DNA of 64,000 nt. Origin: Hansschlegelia quercus. Lineage in GTDB: Bacteria; Pseudomonadota; Alphaproteobacteria; Rhizobiales; Methylopilaceae. Position numbers and translations under genes: made by a program. The stretch is taken from the NCBI RefSeq assembly GCF_004310425.1, contig NZ_SIUB01000002.1, positions 310,001 to 374,000 on the forward strand, written 5' to 3'. Under the pieces are notes generated by a model. It was not told where the DNA came from. It did not search any database and worked only from the letters and a program-made list of their open reading frames with translations. Below, piece after piece: positions 54,953-63,406 of the stretch (its first letter is position 1; every line of letters starts with the position of its first letter).

Positions 54953-56317
54953 CTAGAGCGTCGCCCGGCTCGCCACGCCTTCGATCCTGAGATTGGCGGT
55001 TCCTGTGCTCTCGGTGAAGGAGGCGAGATCTGTGGTCCCTGTGACTGCGCCCGCTGCGTTCATTTGACGAAGCGCTCCGCCGCCGGACGACACGGCTGCG
55101 AAGCCCGTTGCGAGGTTGTCGCCCACGAGCACCTCCTTCGCCCCGGCCACGGTCGACACGCCCATCGCGAGCGTCGTTTTGCGCAGGACATTGCCCAGGA
55201 TGACGCTGTCCTGCGTGTAGGAACCCGCCGACAGGTCGATCCCCTGAAAGGCATCCTCCACGAAGTTGTTGGCGATCAGCACGCAAGTTTCCGCCGCGAT
55301 CGCTTTGCCCGGCGAGGTGTACTGGTTCGCCGTCCCCGCGGCGACCGTGCGCTTGGAAATGCGACGGATCACGTTATTAGCGATGACGCCAAGCCGCCCG
55401 CTGTTGTCGATGTTCGCGATCGCAACGCCGACGCCGGCGTCGTTGATGACATTGTCGCTGACGACGACATCGAAGCCATCGTTGGCGATCTGCCGACCGT
55501 TGCTGAAGCCTTCGACATAGATCGCGACCTCGCCATGTTTGTCACAATGGTTCTGTGAGACGCGCGAGCGGGTGCAGCCGTTCAGTCTGACGGCTGTGAA
55601 GGCGCAGTCATAGATTTCGTTCTGCGCTACGACGACGTTCGACTCGGCTTCGATAAGGACAGCGTTACCCTGGTAGCCCGTGGACTCGGGCGTGGTCCGC
55701 GCGACGCCGTTGATGCGGTTGCCTACAATATGGGTGATCGCCGGTGTGCCGGCGTCGCGAGACATTACGACGCCGTTGTTTCGCATCGCTGACAGACGGC
55801 TGTCTTCAAAAACGAAGCCTTCATGATTCTCCGCGCCGGTCGCGGCGAAAAGATCGTTGAAATCGCTATCAACGATCAACGCCGCGCATTGCGATACCCC
55901 GAGGCCGTAGCCGTCCGCGTGCTGGAACACGCAGCGCTCAACCGCCAGTCGCGAGGTCGTCGAGGTAGTCCGCTGCGCGACTACCAGGGCGCGGTATCCG
56001 ACGCCGTAGGAATCCGAAGGCGTGAGATTGACGCCGTCGAAGATCAGTCCACTGAGCCTAGCCCGCCCGAAATTCTGCAGGACCAGAATGGCGTTTGCGC
56101 CGGACGCCAGTTTCAGCGTCACCTTTCCGGGTACGCCGATTAGATCGAGCGGCCCCGTGATGACGACGTTGCTGACGGTGTAAGATCCTGGATCGATGAA
56201 TAGCGGCCGCCCCTGCGAAATCGCAGCGCTGATGGCGCTCGACAGAGCCGTAGACGGGTTGGAGGCGGTCGGCGTGAAGCCATAGTCGGTGGCGTTCAAC
56301 TGAGTGACAGTAGGCAT
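54953..56317 (-). CDS. Right-handed parallel beta-helix repeat protein (TIGR03808-like)
   Basis: A 454-residue protein opening MPTVTQLNATDYGFTPTASN, then a pectate-lyase-3-like start (LSSAISAAISQGRPLFIDPG) and repeated beta-helix coils with NNGVVMSRDAG, VVAQNEIYDCAFTAVRLNGC, GEVAIYVEGFSNG and NVINDAGVGVAIANIDNSG. The coils from about residue 200 on resemble TIGR03808, a twin-arginine secreted repeat family of alphaproteobacteria, but here no Tat or Sec signal is seen. Polysaccharide binding or cleavage is possible but not shown. GGAG lies 6 bases before the ATG at 56317, so I prefer it to 56323. Its neighbours upstream are a Tat-signal protein and a GMC oxidoreductase. Confidence 0.8.
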   Translation of the reverse strand: MPTVTQLNATDYGFTPTASNPSTALSSAISAAISQGRPLFIDPGSYTVSNVVITGPLDLIGVPGKVTLKLASGANAILVLQNFGRARLSGLIFDGVNLTPSDSYGVGYRALVVAQRTTSTTSRLAVERCVFQHADGYGLGVSQCAALIVDSDFNDLFAATGAENHEGFVFEDSRLSAMRNNGVVMSRDAGTPAITHIVGNRINGVARTTPESTGYQGNAVLIEAESNVVVAQNEIYDCAFTAVRLNGCTRSRVSQNHCDKHGEVAIYVEGFSNGRQIANDGFDVVVSDNVINDAGVGVAIANIDNSGRLGVIANNVIRRISKRTVAAGTANQYTSPGKAIAAETCVLIANNFVEDAFQGIDLSAGSYTQDSVILGNVLRKTTLAMGVSTVAGAKEVLVGDNLATGFAAVSSGGGALRQMNAAGAVTGTTDLASFTESTGTANLRIEGVASRATL

Positions 56318-56398
56318 AGCCATCTCCAGAACGAAAAGGGAACAAAGAGATAGCCGAACCGGTCTGGCTTGTAAACCTATTTACGGATATAATCCTAA

Positions 56399-56815
56399 CT
56401 AAGCTTGCTGGGGCCTCAACATGCGCGCCGCGCAGAGGCTCGCTTCAGTCTCGGAGAGGACCCATCCGTCGACGATGACGGTGCGCTGGGCGGCAAAGTC
56501 CAGCGCACACTGGTCCTGTACCAGCGTCCGCCGCACAGTCGGGCAATCCTCGGCCAGCGCCTGCCGGATCAAGGGACGCTCCGTGAGCGCGGAAGCGAAG
56601 CCCGGAAGGTCGTTCGGCAGGCTCCCGAGCTCGAGCGCCCGCTCTCCGATCCGCCGTGCGATCGGCGCGTCAGGCGCGATGTCGAGGAGCGAGAAGAAGT
56701 CCGGATGGTTCCGCGGCACGAAGGCGCAACCGAACCGGCTGCCGCCATAGGCGACCGCGCCGAAAGCGACGACGGCGGCCGAACCTAGCAGCGCGCGGCG
56801 GGTGAAAGTTGCCAT
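56399..56815 (-). CDS. Tat-signal small protein next to GMC oxidoreductase
   Basis: A 138-residue protein starting MATFTRRALLGSAAVVAFGA, with a twin-arginine (TRRALLG) signal and hydrophobic core, then SRFGCAFVPRNHPDFFSLLD. The mature part has FASALTERPLIRQALAEDCP, DQCALDFAAQRTVIVDGWVL and SETEASLCAARML. The conserved-looking VDGWVLSETEASLCA end resembles small accessory subunits found beside membrane-linked FAD dehydrogenases, which can carry the partner out folded through Tat. It lies 13 bases after the GMC gene on one strand. I regard it as a probable partner, but no family can be named with confidence. Confidence 0.7.
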   Translation of the reverse strand: MATFTRRALLGSAAVVAFGAVAYGGSRFGCAFVPRNHPDFFSLLDIAPDAPIARRIGERALELGSLPNDLPGFASALTERPLIRQALAEDCPTVRRTLVQDQCALDFAAQRTVIVDGWVLSETEASLCAARMLRPQQA

Positions 56816-56828
56816 GTCCCTGCTCTCC

Positions 56829-58418
56829 TCAGACTGTTACGGCTAAGTGGTCGGCGAGACGGATGGCGAGCGCCGTGACCGTCAATGTCGGATTGGCGCA
56901 GCCCCCAGTCGTGAAGGTGGAACTGCCCGCCATGTAGAGGTTTCGCACCGAATGCACGCGGCAGTCGGCGTCCACGACGCCCTGCCTCGGGTCCGCGTGC
57001 ATGCGCGTGGTGCCCATATGGTGGTAGCCGGAATAGGCGACCTCCGGATCAGGCGTTTCGGGAATGCCGATCTGGAGCCTGCCGATGCCGGCGGCGCCGA
57101 TCGCCGCCCCTATGACCTCGTGGGTTCGACGAAGCTTCAGGAGATCGTCGGATGTGATGCGCCAATTGAGCGCTATGCGGTTGAAGCCGAGCGCGTCCTT
57201 TTCTTCGATCAGCGTGACGCGGCTGTCGGGGTTCGGCGACTGCTCGGCGTCCTGGCGGATCTTGAAGACGCTGGCGCGGGAGGATGGCGCGACCTTGCGC
57301 ACCGCATGGCGGTAGACGCCGGTGGCGACCGCGCCGAGATCGTCGACGACGTCGCAGTAATGCTCAGCGAACCGGTCCGGCACATGCCCGCGGCTGAACG
57401 TCTTCAGCATCGTGGAGAAGGCGATCCAGCCGTAGTTCCGGAAGTCGTCGTCGTAGATTTCGCTGTCGTGCTGAGCGACGAGAAAGGCGGAATTGTTGTT
57501 CAGGTGCAGCCGCCTGACCAGATCAGGGTGAATCTTCAGGCCGAGCGCCAGCAGAGCGCCGCCGACCTGTATTTCCTCGGGATAAAGCGCAGTGTCGACG
57601 CCCTCGTTGAACATGACGGTCGAGGTCTCGATCGTCATATGGTCGGTGTAGTAACGACCGACGAGATCGTTCTCGTTGCCAATGCCGGCCGAACGCTGCT
57701 TACGGCTGTTCAACAGGATGCGGGCATTTTCAATGCCGCCGCAGGCGATCACGAAGGTCTTGGCGCGAACCATGGTCTGCGCGCCCTCGAGCGTACTGAC
57801 GGTCATGCTTTCGACGACGTCCGAGCCGTCACGCAGCACGATGTCGGTGAGGTTTGCGTGAAGCCAGCAGTCGATCCGCGCATCGTCCCGGATCGCGTCG
57901 TGGAACTTCTCCGCGAACCGCGTCGGAGGGCTCTGCTGGTAGACGTCGGTGAACACCTTGCCGGGATCAAGCGGCAACGGCTTCGCGGGCAACTTCGCCG
58001 CCCAGTCCGCGAAGTCGTACTTGAAGGGGCCGAGGTCGAGATAATTCTGAGCGCGGGCGTAGAAGGGGTCGAGATCCGCGCGCGTGATCGGCCAGCCGTG
58101 ATGGGGCACGTCGTTCCGCGGCTCGAAGTCCAATGGGTCGAGCGGAGCGCACATGCCCGTCCAGTGGCCGGACGTGCCACCGAACTGGCGAAGGCGCGAG
58201 TTTGCGGTGTCGATGTGATGGTGACCGGTGACCTGGCCTCTGTAGAGGTCCTGCGAATCCTGCTCGTAGACAGGACCGCCGCCCTCGAGCAGCACGACCC
58301 TTCGCCCTTTTTTGGAAAGCTCCAGAGCCAGAGAGATGCCGGCCGGACCTGTGCCGACGATGCAGACGTCGCCCACGATCTCCCGCGGCGGCGGTCCTGA
58401 GCGAAGATCGGAGATCAT
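56829..58418 (-). CDS. GMC-family FAD-dependent oxidoreductase
   Basis: A 529-residue flavoenzyme. GDVCIVGTGPAGISLALELS is the FAD dinucleotide motif; GGTSGHWTGMCAPLDPLDFE is the GMC signature region; the C-terminal YHHMGTTRMHADPRQGVVDA and NLYMAGSSTFTTGGCANPTL contain the catalytic His and Asn of this class. It would oxidise an alcohol or sugar. There is no signal peptide on it, but the adjoining Tat protein could carry it out. ATG 58418 (MISDLRSGPPP) has GAGGG about 9 bases upstream and is preferred over 58466. Substrate is not evident. Confidence 0.88.
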   Translation of the reverse strand: MISDLRSGPPPREIVGDVCIVGTGPAGISLALELSKKGRRVVLLEGGGPVYEQDSQDLYRGQVTGHHHIDTANSRLRQFGGTSGHWTGMCAPLDPLDFEPRNDVPHHGWPITRADLDPFYARAQNYLDLGPFKYDFADWAAKLPAKPLPLDPGKVFTDVYQQSPPTRFAEKFHDAIRDDARIDCWLHANLTDIVLRDGSDVVESMTVSTLEGAQTMVRAKTFVIACGGIENARILLNSRKQRSAGIGNENDLVGRYYTDHMTIETSTVMFNEGVDTALYPEEIQVGGALLALGLKIHPDLVRRLHLNNNSAFLVAQHDSEIYDDDFRNYGWIAFSTMLKTFSRGHVPDRFAEHYCDVVDDLGAVATGVYRHAVRKVAPSSRASVFKIRQDAEQSPNPDSRVTLIEEKDALGFNRIALNWRITSDDLLKLRRTHEVIGAAIGAAGIGRLQIGIPETPDPEVAYSGYHHMGTTRMHADPRQGVVDADCRVHSVRNLYMAGSSTFTTGGCANPTLTVTALAIRLADHLAVTV

Positions 58419-58786
58419 GCCTGAATGCCCTCGCCTTCGCGCTCGCCATGGCGCGGTAGGACGCACGATGGTCAGCGCCCATGCTTCGCTAGGGTCGCGG
58501 AACGCTGCGCGCCGAAGGCGCGACCTCTATGCTCGAGGGCTATCAGGAAAGCCTAAAAACTTTGCTCAAGAGAAGGCCGCTTTCTGAGCCGATCCGCTGA
58601 TGAGGCGCGGGCATCGTACAATTATCGAAGGCTGTTGAAGCGCGACAGGGGCAGCCAAGAGCTCGATCGCGTGGCTCCTGAGGCTGGACTTTCGGCCGAG
58701 TGGTAGTCCGCCGCGGCGAGGATTGACGATCGCCGATGACGGGCGCATCATCGCCTCGTCAACACTTACAACGGAGGTCTAGAAAA

Positions 58787-58813
58787 ATGACTCCGCCGAA
58801 GCGTGTAGACTGA
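58787..58813 (+). other. Mini-ORF of 8 codons with a strong ribosome-binding site
   Basis: ACGGAGGTCTAGAAAA precedes an ATG at 58787, a near-perfect Shine-Dalgarno (GGAGGT) at 8-9 bases. The frame reads MTPPKRVD then TGA at 58811. It may be a leader peptide, the remnant start of a decayed gene, or chance. No larger frame follows. Confidence 0.25.
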
Positions 58814-59057
58814 CCGTAGTGAAGCGCATCCGGAGCGCGATTTTCTACGGCGACCTATAATATTATGGACTTCTGCCGAGGGTCTATTGCCTCACGGCTG
58901 ATTGTTGCATCCGAAGGATCGGAGCGGATGCCGGGATCGGCCTTGGAGACTTAATCGGACGCCTCGAAATAGATCGACGACGCGCACGGTTCAAGAATAG
59001 CCGAATGCCTCAGGGCCGGCTCTCACACCCTAGAGAACCTCGCTCATCGACATGAAT

Positions 59058-59096
59058 GAAACGCCTCGACCGGCCCGCCGGCGGGGCGTTTCTGTT
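59058..59096. terminator. Weak terminator-like hairpin downstream of hflX
   Basis: GAAACGCC (59058-59065) pairs with GGCGTTTC (59085-59092) around a GC-rich loop, with TGTTT after it on the plus strand. On the minus strand it lies about 100 bases after hflX. The T-run is poor in both directions, so terminator function is doubtful. Confidence 0.35.
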
Positions 59097-59194
59097 TGCA
59101 GCCGCCCTGCGCCTCAAGCCCAGCCGATTTCTTCCCAGTCGCGGCAACCTCATTTGGAAGGTCGGCCCGGAAAAATGGGCGCCAAAGTGAGATC

Positions 59195-60544
59195 CTAGAC
59201 TGCGCTCACGGACGGGAACCGGCGGCGCAGGCCGTCGACCCGTTCGGACTCAACTCGCACGACGACGCGCACCGCGCCGTCGTCCGCGATCTCGCGGCGC
59301 ATGACGTCGCCGTGCCGATGGAGCCAGTTCTCACCGGCCCCGTCATCCGGCTCGATGGTCACGACGAGCGTTTCGCGCCGCGCCGACAGCCGATCCTCGA
59401 CCGACCCGAGCAAAGCGTCGGTCCCCTCCCCTGTCAGCGCCGAGACCAGCGCTGGCCGCCCGTCGGCGTCGCGCCGCGCGACAGTCGCCGCGAGCGTCGC
59501 CCGCGCGTCCTCATCCAGCCGATCGACCTTGTTCCACACCTCGATCACGCGATCGTCCGTCTCGGGATCGATCCCGAGGTCGCGCAGGACCGAAGCGACG
59601 TCCTGGCCCTGAGCGTCGGAATCCTCGTGGGCGATGTCGCGCACGTGCAGGATGATGTCGGCCTCGATGACCTCTTCAAGCGTCGCGCGGAAGGCAGCGA
59701 CAAGCTGCGTCGGCAGTTCCGAAATGAAGCCGACCGTATCCGACAGGATCGCATGGGCCCCGTGCGGCAGCCGGATCTGGCGCAGCGTCGGATCGAGCGT
59801 CGCGAACAGCATATCGGCCGCCGTCACTTCGGCCTTGGTGAGGCGATTGAAGAGCGTGGACTTGCCGGCATTGGTGTAGCCGACCAGCGCGACGATCGGA
59901 TACGGCACGCGCTTGCGGCCTGCGCGATGAAGGCCGCGAGTGCGCTTCACCTGCTCGAGCTCGCGCTCGATCTTCAGGATCCGGTCGGTGATCATCCGGC
60001 GGTCAGCCTCGATCTGCGTCTCGCCGGGGCCGCCGAGGAAGCCGAAGCCGCCGCGCTGGCGCTCCAGATGGGTCCAGGAGCGGACAAGCCGGCTCTTCTG
60101 CCAGGTGAGGTGCGCATGCTCGACCTGGAGCACGCCTTCCTTGGTGCGCGCCCGCTGACCGAAGATCTCGAGGATCAGACCGGTGCGATCGATGATCTTG
60201 GCGCCGAGCGCCTTTTCAAGGTTGCGCTGCTGGACTGGCGTCAGGGCGGTGTCGACGACGACGAGTTCGACGTGCTCCGCCTTGGCGAGCTCGGCCAGTT
60301 CTTCGACCTTGCCCTTGCCGAGGAAGGTCGCCGGGCGGATCTCGCTGAGCGTCACCAGTTTGGATGCGACGACCTCAAGGTCGATCGCGAGCGCCAGGCC
60401 CACAGCCTCGTCGAGGCGAGCCGCGGGACTCCGGGCCAGCTCCGGAGCGCGTCGCCCGGTCAGAACCGGCGTGATCACCAGCGCCCGCGTCGCGGGCGCC
60501 TTTCCGTTCGGTCCGCCATTGAGGCCGGAAATGTCAGAGCTCAA
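59195..60544 (-). CDS. hflX: GTPase HflX
   Basis: This 449-residue ribosome-associated GTPase splits stalled or hibernating ribosomes. The N-terminal HflX domain has LVTLSEIRPATFLGKGKVEE and QRNLEKALGAKIIDRTGLIL and FGQRARTKEGVLQVEHAHL. The G domain has VALVGYTNAGKSTLFNRLTK (G1), DTVGFISELP (G3) and NKVD (G4). It lies 9 bases after hfq on the minus strand in the conserved ntrX-dat-hfq-hflX set. A weak hairpin lies about 100 bases after the stop. Confidence 0.95.
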   Translation of the reverse strand: MSSDISGLNGGPNGKAPATRALVITPVLTGRRAPELARSPAARLDEAVGLALAIDLEVVASKLVTLSEIRPATFLGKGKVEELAELAKAEHVELVVVDTALTPVQQRNLEKALGAKIIDRTGLILEIFGQRARTKEGVLQVEHAHLTWQKSRLVRSWTHLERQRGGFGFLGGPGETQIEADRRMITDRILKIERELEQVKRTRGLHRAGRKRVPYPIVALVGYTNAGKSTLFNRLTKAEVTAADMLFATLDPTLRQIRLPHGAHAILSDTVGFISELPTQLVAAFRATLEEVIEADIILHVRDIAHEDSDAQGQDVASVLRDLGIDPETDDRVIEVWNKVDRLDEDARATLAATVARRDADGRPALVSALTGEGTDALLGSVEDRLSARRETLVVTIEPDDGAGENWLHRHGDVMRREIADDGAVRVVVRVESERVDGLRRRFPSVSAV

Positions 60545-60553
60545 CCGTCATCC

Positions 60554-60826
60554 TTACCGTGCAGCCTTTGCGGGCGCTCGCTCCGCTTCGGTCTCCTCCG
60601 GCTCGAAGAGCTGGATCGGATGACCGGGCATAACGGTCGATATGGCGTGCTTGTAGACGAGTTGCGAGTGCCCGTCGCGACGCAGCAGCACGCAGAAGTT
60701 GTCGAACCAGGTGACGACGCCTTGCAGCTTGACGCCGTTCACCAGGAAGATCGTCAGCGGAATCTTGTTCTTACGGACGTTGTTGAGAAAGGTGTCCTGC
60801 AGGTTCTGAGCGCGCTCGGCGGCCAT
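60554..60826 (-). CDS. hfq: RNA chaperone Hfq
   Basis: This 90-residue hexameric Sm-like protein pairs small RNAs with mRNAs. [20 protein letters not shown], then [20 protein letters not shown] (Sm1) and [16 protein letters not shown] (Sm2 with YKHAIS), are textbook. Only a short tail follows ([16 protein letters not shown]). The start at 60826 has a purine-rich stretch (AAAGAAAAAG) upstream. It is followed by hflX and preceded by about 185 bases to the transaminase gene. Confidence 0.97.
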   Translation of the reverse strand: MAAERAQNLQDTFLNNVRKNKIPLTIFLVNGVKLQGVVTWFDNFCVLLRRDGHSQLVYKHAISTVMPGHPIQLFEPEETEAERAPAKAAR

Positions 60827-61012
60827 GTTCTTTTTCTTTCGTTATAGGGCTCAGCTTAGCGCCGAGACGCACGAGCCGACCTTCGCAGAAGACAACGCGG
60901 ATAAGGCCTTGCGCCGTCCGCCTCCGCCCCTGGTGGTCGGCGCGGAACGAATGCAGCGCCTCGCTTATTAACTCCAGCGCCGCGAGATTGCGCAAGCGTG
61001 GACGGCGCGATG

Positions 61013-61876
61013 TCAGGGCTTCGCGCGTTCCGCAAATTCGTGGAATCGCCGCCTGAGCCCCAGCGCCGCTGGTCCCGGCTTCCCATCACCGACGGGTTTG
61101 CCGTCGATCGCAGTGACGGGCGTCACAATAGCGGTCGCAGCGGTGATGAAGGCCTCTTTAGCGCGCTTCGCCTCCTCCACCGAGAAGGGTCGCTCCTCGA
61201 TCCGCATCTGAAGGTCACGGGCCATGTCGAACAGCGTCGTGCGTGTAACGCCGCGCAAGATGCCGCTCTCGGCGGGGCGCGTGACGATCGTCCCCTTCTC
61301 AGTGACGATCCAGGCGTTCGTCGAGCCGCCCTCGGTCACGAACCCGTCGGCGTCGACATACCAGGCCTCCTTCGCGCCGGCCTCCTTGGCCTGCTGCTTC
61401 ACCAGCACGTTCGGCAGCAGCGCAACGGACTTGATGTCCACGCGCGGCCAACGATTCTCCGGCACGGTGATGACCGACACCCCGGCTTCCGCCGCAGCGC
61501 CGACTTTGGCGCGATCGGTCGACCGTGCGGTGACGACAATGGCGGGCGGGATGCTGGCGGACGGGAAATAATGATCGCGCCGCGCGACGCCACGGGTGAC
61601 CTGGAGATAGACGATGCCGTCGCGGACCCGGTTGCGCCTGATCGTCTCCCGCAACACGACCTTCAACGCTGTTTCCGGCATCGGGTCGCGGATCTGCAAC
61701 TCCGAAAGTGAGCGGCGCAGTCGCGTTAGATGCCGGGTCTCGTCGATCATGACGCCGCCGACGACTTCGCAGACCTCATAGACGCCGTCGGCAAATTGGT
61801 AGCCGCGGTCCTCGATATGGACTGCCGCTTCCGCGTGGCGGACGTATCGGCCGTTGACATAGGCGATGCGGGACAT
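61013..61876 (-). CDS. dat: D-amino acid aminotransferase (class IV)
   Basis: This 287-residue PLP enzyme interconverts D-amino acids and 2-oxo acids. MSRIAYVNGRYVRHAEAAVH and IEDRGYQFADGVYEVCEVVG are the N-terminal signature; the Schiff-base Lys is in DIKSVALLPNVLVKQQAKEA; EGGSTNAWIVTEKGTIVTRP is the phosphate-binding loop. D-alanine transaminase is the usual call at this ntrX-dat-hfq place. The longer frame starting at 61909 lies in a family A repeat, so the ATG at 61876 is chosen. It could instead be a branched-chain transaminase, but the gene order favours this call. Confidence 0.88.
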   Translation of the reverse strand: MSRIAYVNGRYVRHAEAAVHIEDRGYQFADGVYEVCEVVGGVMIDETRHLTRLRRSLSELQIRDPMPETALKVVLRETIRRNRVRDGIVYLQVTRGVARRDHYFPSASIPPAIVVTARSTDRAKVGAAAEAGVSVITVPENRWPRVDIKSVALLPNVLVKQQAKEAGAKEAWYVDADGFVTEGGSTNAWIVTEKGTIVTRPAESGILRGVTRTTLFDMARDLQMRIEERPFSVEEAKRAKEAFITAATAIVTPVTAIDGKPVGDGKPGPAALGLRRRFHEFAERAKP

Positions 61877-61903
61877 GGAGAGCTCTGATCGACTAAACGG
61901 AGG

Positions 61904-61930
61904 CGTCATCCCGGCCGCAGAGCCGGGATG
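61904..61930. repeat. Dispersed palindromic repeat, family A copy 3 (half element)
   Basis: CGTCATCCCGGCCGCAGAGCCGGGAT is one hairpin (ATCCCGGC with GCCGGGAT) of the family A double element, placed between ntrX and dat. Confidence 0.75.
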
Positions 61931-61994
61931 ATCCTGAGATTAAAGGCGCTTGATCCGGTCCCGGCGCATGGCGCCGTCCAGGCCGACGCGTGGC

Positions 61995-63362
61995 TCACCC
62001 GATCCCAAGCGCCTTGAGCTTCCTGTGAAGCGCCGAGCGCTCCATGCCGATGAACTCGGCCGTGCGTGAGATGTTGCCGCCAAACCGGCTGATCTGGGCA
62101 AGCAGATACTGCCGCTCAAAGATTTCGCGCGCCTCGCGCAGCGCCAGGCCCATCAACTGTTCGCCCCCCGCTCCGCTCGGCGTCGGCGGCACCATGGTGC
62201 CGATTTCGGAAGGCAGCATGTCCGCATTGACGACCACGTCGGCGTCGCCCCCGGCGAGGATCATCAGGCGTTCGACATTGTTGCGGAGCTGGCGGACGTT
62301 GCCCGGCCAGTCATGGCTCTGGAGAACGGCCATCGCGTCCTCGCCGATCTTGCGCTTCGGCAATCCGGTCGCGGAGGAAATCTGGTCGAGGAAAAACTCG
62401 ATCAGCTCCGGGATATCTTCGCGCCGCTCGGCGAGGCCGGGAACGCGGACCGGCACAACGGCCAGCCGGTGAAACAGATCTTCGCGGAAGCGACCCTCGG
62501 CGATCTCCTGCTCGAGGTTCCGCGAGGAGGAGGAGATGATCCTGACGTCGACCTGCACCTTGGTGGCGCCATTCAGTCGCGTGAAGGTCTGGTCGACGAG
62601 AACGCGCAGGATACGGTTCTGCGTCTCGCGCGGCATGTCCGCAACTTCGTCGATGAACAGCGTGCCGCCATGCGCCTCCTCGAGCGCGCCGACCTTCCTT
62701 GAGCCGTTCTCTGCGCCTTCAACGCCGAACAGCTCCTCCTCCATCCGCTCCGGCGTGATCGCGGCGGCGTTGATCAGCACGAACGGTCCCCGCGCCCGCG
62801 CTGACTTCGCGTGGATCATGCGCGCCGCCAGCTCCTTTCCGGAGCCGGAAGGTCCCGCGATCAGGATACGGCTGTTGGTCGGCGCAACGCGGTCAAGCGC
62901 GCCGCGAAGCTGATTCAGTACCGTCGACTTGCCGACGAGCTTGGTGGTCTGCGCGGAGCCGCGGCGCAAATCCTTCAGCTCGCGCTTGAGAGCAAAGGAT
63001 TCGAGCGCCCGCTGCGCGATCAGCACCAGCCGGTCGGCCTTGAAAGGCTTCTCGATGAAATCGTAGGCGCCCGACTTGATGGCTGAAACCGCGGTCTCGA
63101 TGTTTCCGTGACCGGAGATCATGACGATCGGGATTTCGGGGTGATCCTTGTGGATCGCGTCCAGAATCTCCAGACCGTCGAGCTTCGAGCCTTGCAGCCA
63201 GATGTCGAGAAAGACGAGTTGCGGGCGGCGCTTGGCGATCTCCGCCAGCGCCTCGTCGGAATTCCGCGCCGTGCGCGTCCCGTGGCCTTCGTCCTGGAGG
63301 ATGCCGGCCACGAGTTCGCGGATGTCGGCCTCGTCGTCGACGATGAGGATGTCGGTCGCCAT
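61995..63362 (-). CDS. ntrX: Nitrogen assimilation response regulator NtrX
   Basis: A 455-residue response regulator. The receiver domain has phosphorylated Asp53 in LVFLDIWLQGSK and PFKADRLVLI. The AAA+ domain has GPSGSGKELAARMIHA (Walker A) and GGTLFIDEVADMP (Walker B), but the sigma-54-contacting GAFTGA motif is absent (EELFGVEGAENGSRKVGALE in its place), as is usual for NtrX. The C-terminal Fis-type HTH is GGNISRTAEFIGMERSALHR. NtrX controls nitrogen, respiration and envelope genes. It forms a two-component pair with ntrY next door. Confidence 0.95.
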   Translation of the reverse strand: MATDILIVDDEADIRELVAGILQDEGHGTRTARNSDEALAEIAKRRPQLVFLDIWLQGSKLDGLEILDAIHKDHPEIPIVMISGHGNIETAVSAIKSGAYDFIEKPFKADRLVLIAQRALESFALKRELKDLRRGSAQTTKLVGKSTVLNQLRGALDRVAPTNSRILIAGPSGSGKELAARMIHAKSARARGPFVLINAAAITPERMEEELFGVEGAENGSRKVGALEEAHGGTLFIDEVADMPRETQNRILRVLVDQTFTRLNGATKVQVDVRIISSSSRNLEQEIAEGRFREDLFHRLAVVPVRVPGLAERREDIPELIEFFLDQISSATGLPKRKIGEDAMAVLQSHDWPGNVRQLRNNVERLMILAGGDADVVVNADMLPSEIGTMVPPTPSGAGGEQLMGLALREAREIFERQYLLAQISRFGGNISRTAEFIGMERSALHRKLKALGIG

Positions 63363-63406
63363 GAGGAAAAAACGGTCTCCGAAAGAAGCTGTCGGTTGAA
63401 AGGATT

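Larger units (their letters stand above)
58419..59194. other. Long intergenic region without a convincing gene
   Basis: About 776 bases between the divergently arranged ends of the GMC gene start and the hflX stop. The ORFs here are short antisense-like frames, so I do not call a protein gene. It is richer in A and T in places (TATAATATTATGG at about 58856). Two items stand out: a mini-ORF at 58787 with a perfect ribosome site, and a hairpin at 59058-59092. The region may be the border of the accessory trio, or hold a small RNA. Confidence 0.4.

Noticed and set aside
54953-56317. Phage tail spike or polysaccharide depolymerase of a prophage
   Set aside because: The beta-helix protein is not near any phage structural, integrase or lysis gene, and the coils look closer to the TIGR03808 type.
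56847-58400. Long plus-strand reading frame (517 codons) opposite the GMC oxidoreductase
   Set aside because: It is antisense to a gene with full catalytic motifs; its product is Arg/Ala/Val/Asp-rich without any family motif, typical of GC-rich shadow frames.
58856-58861. Promoter with a TATAAT -10 box
   Set aside because: The hexamer at 17 bases upstream (GAGCGC) does not resemble a -35 box, so the promoter is not supported.
62600-62760. Missing GAFTGA motif in NtrX as a novelty
   Set aside because: NtrX proteins of alphaproteobacteria are known to lack it, so it is normal for this family.
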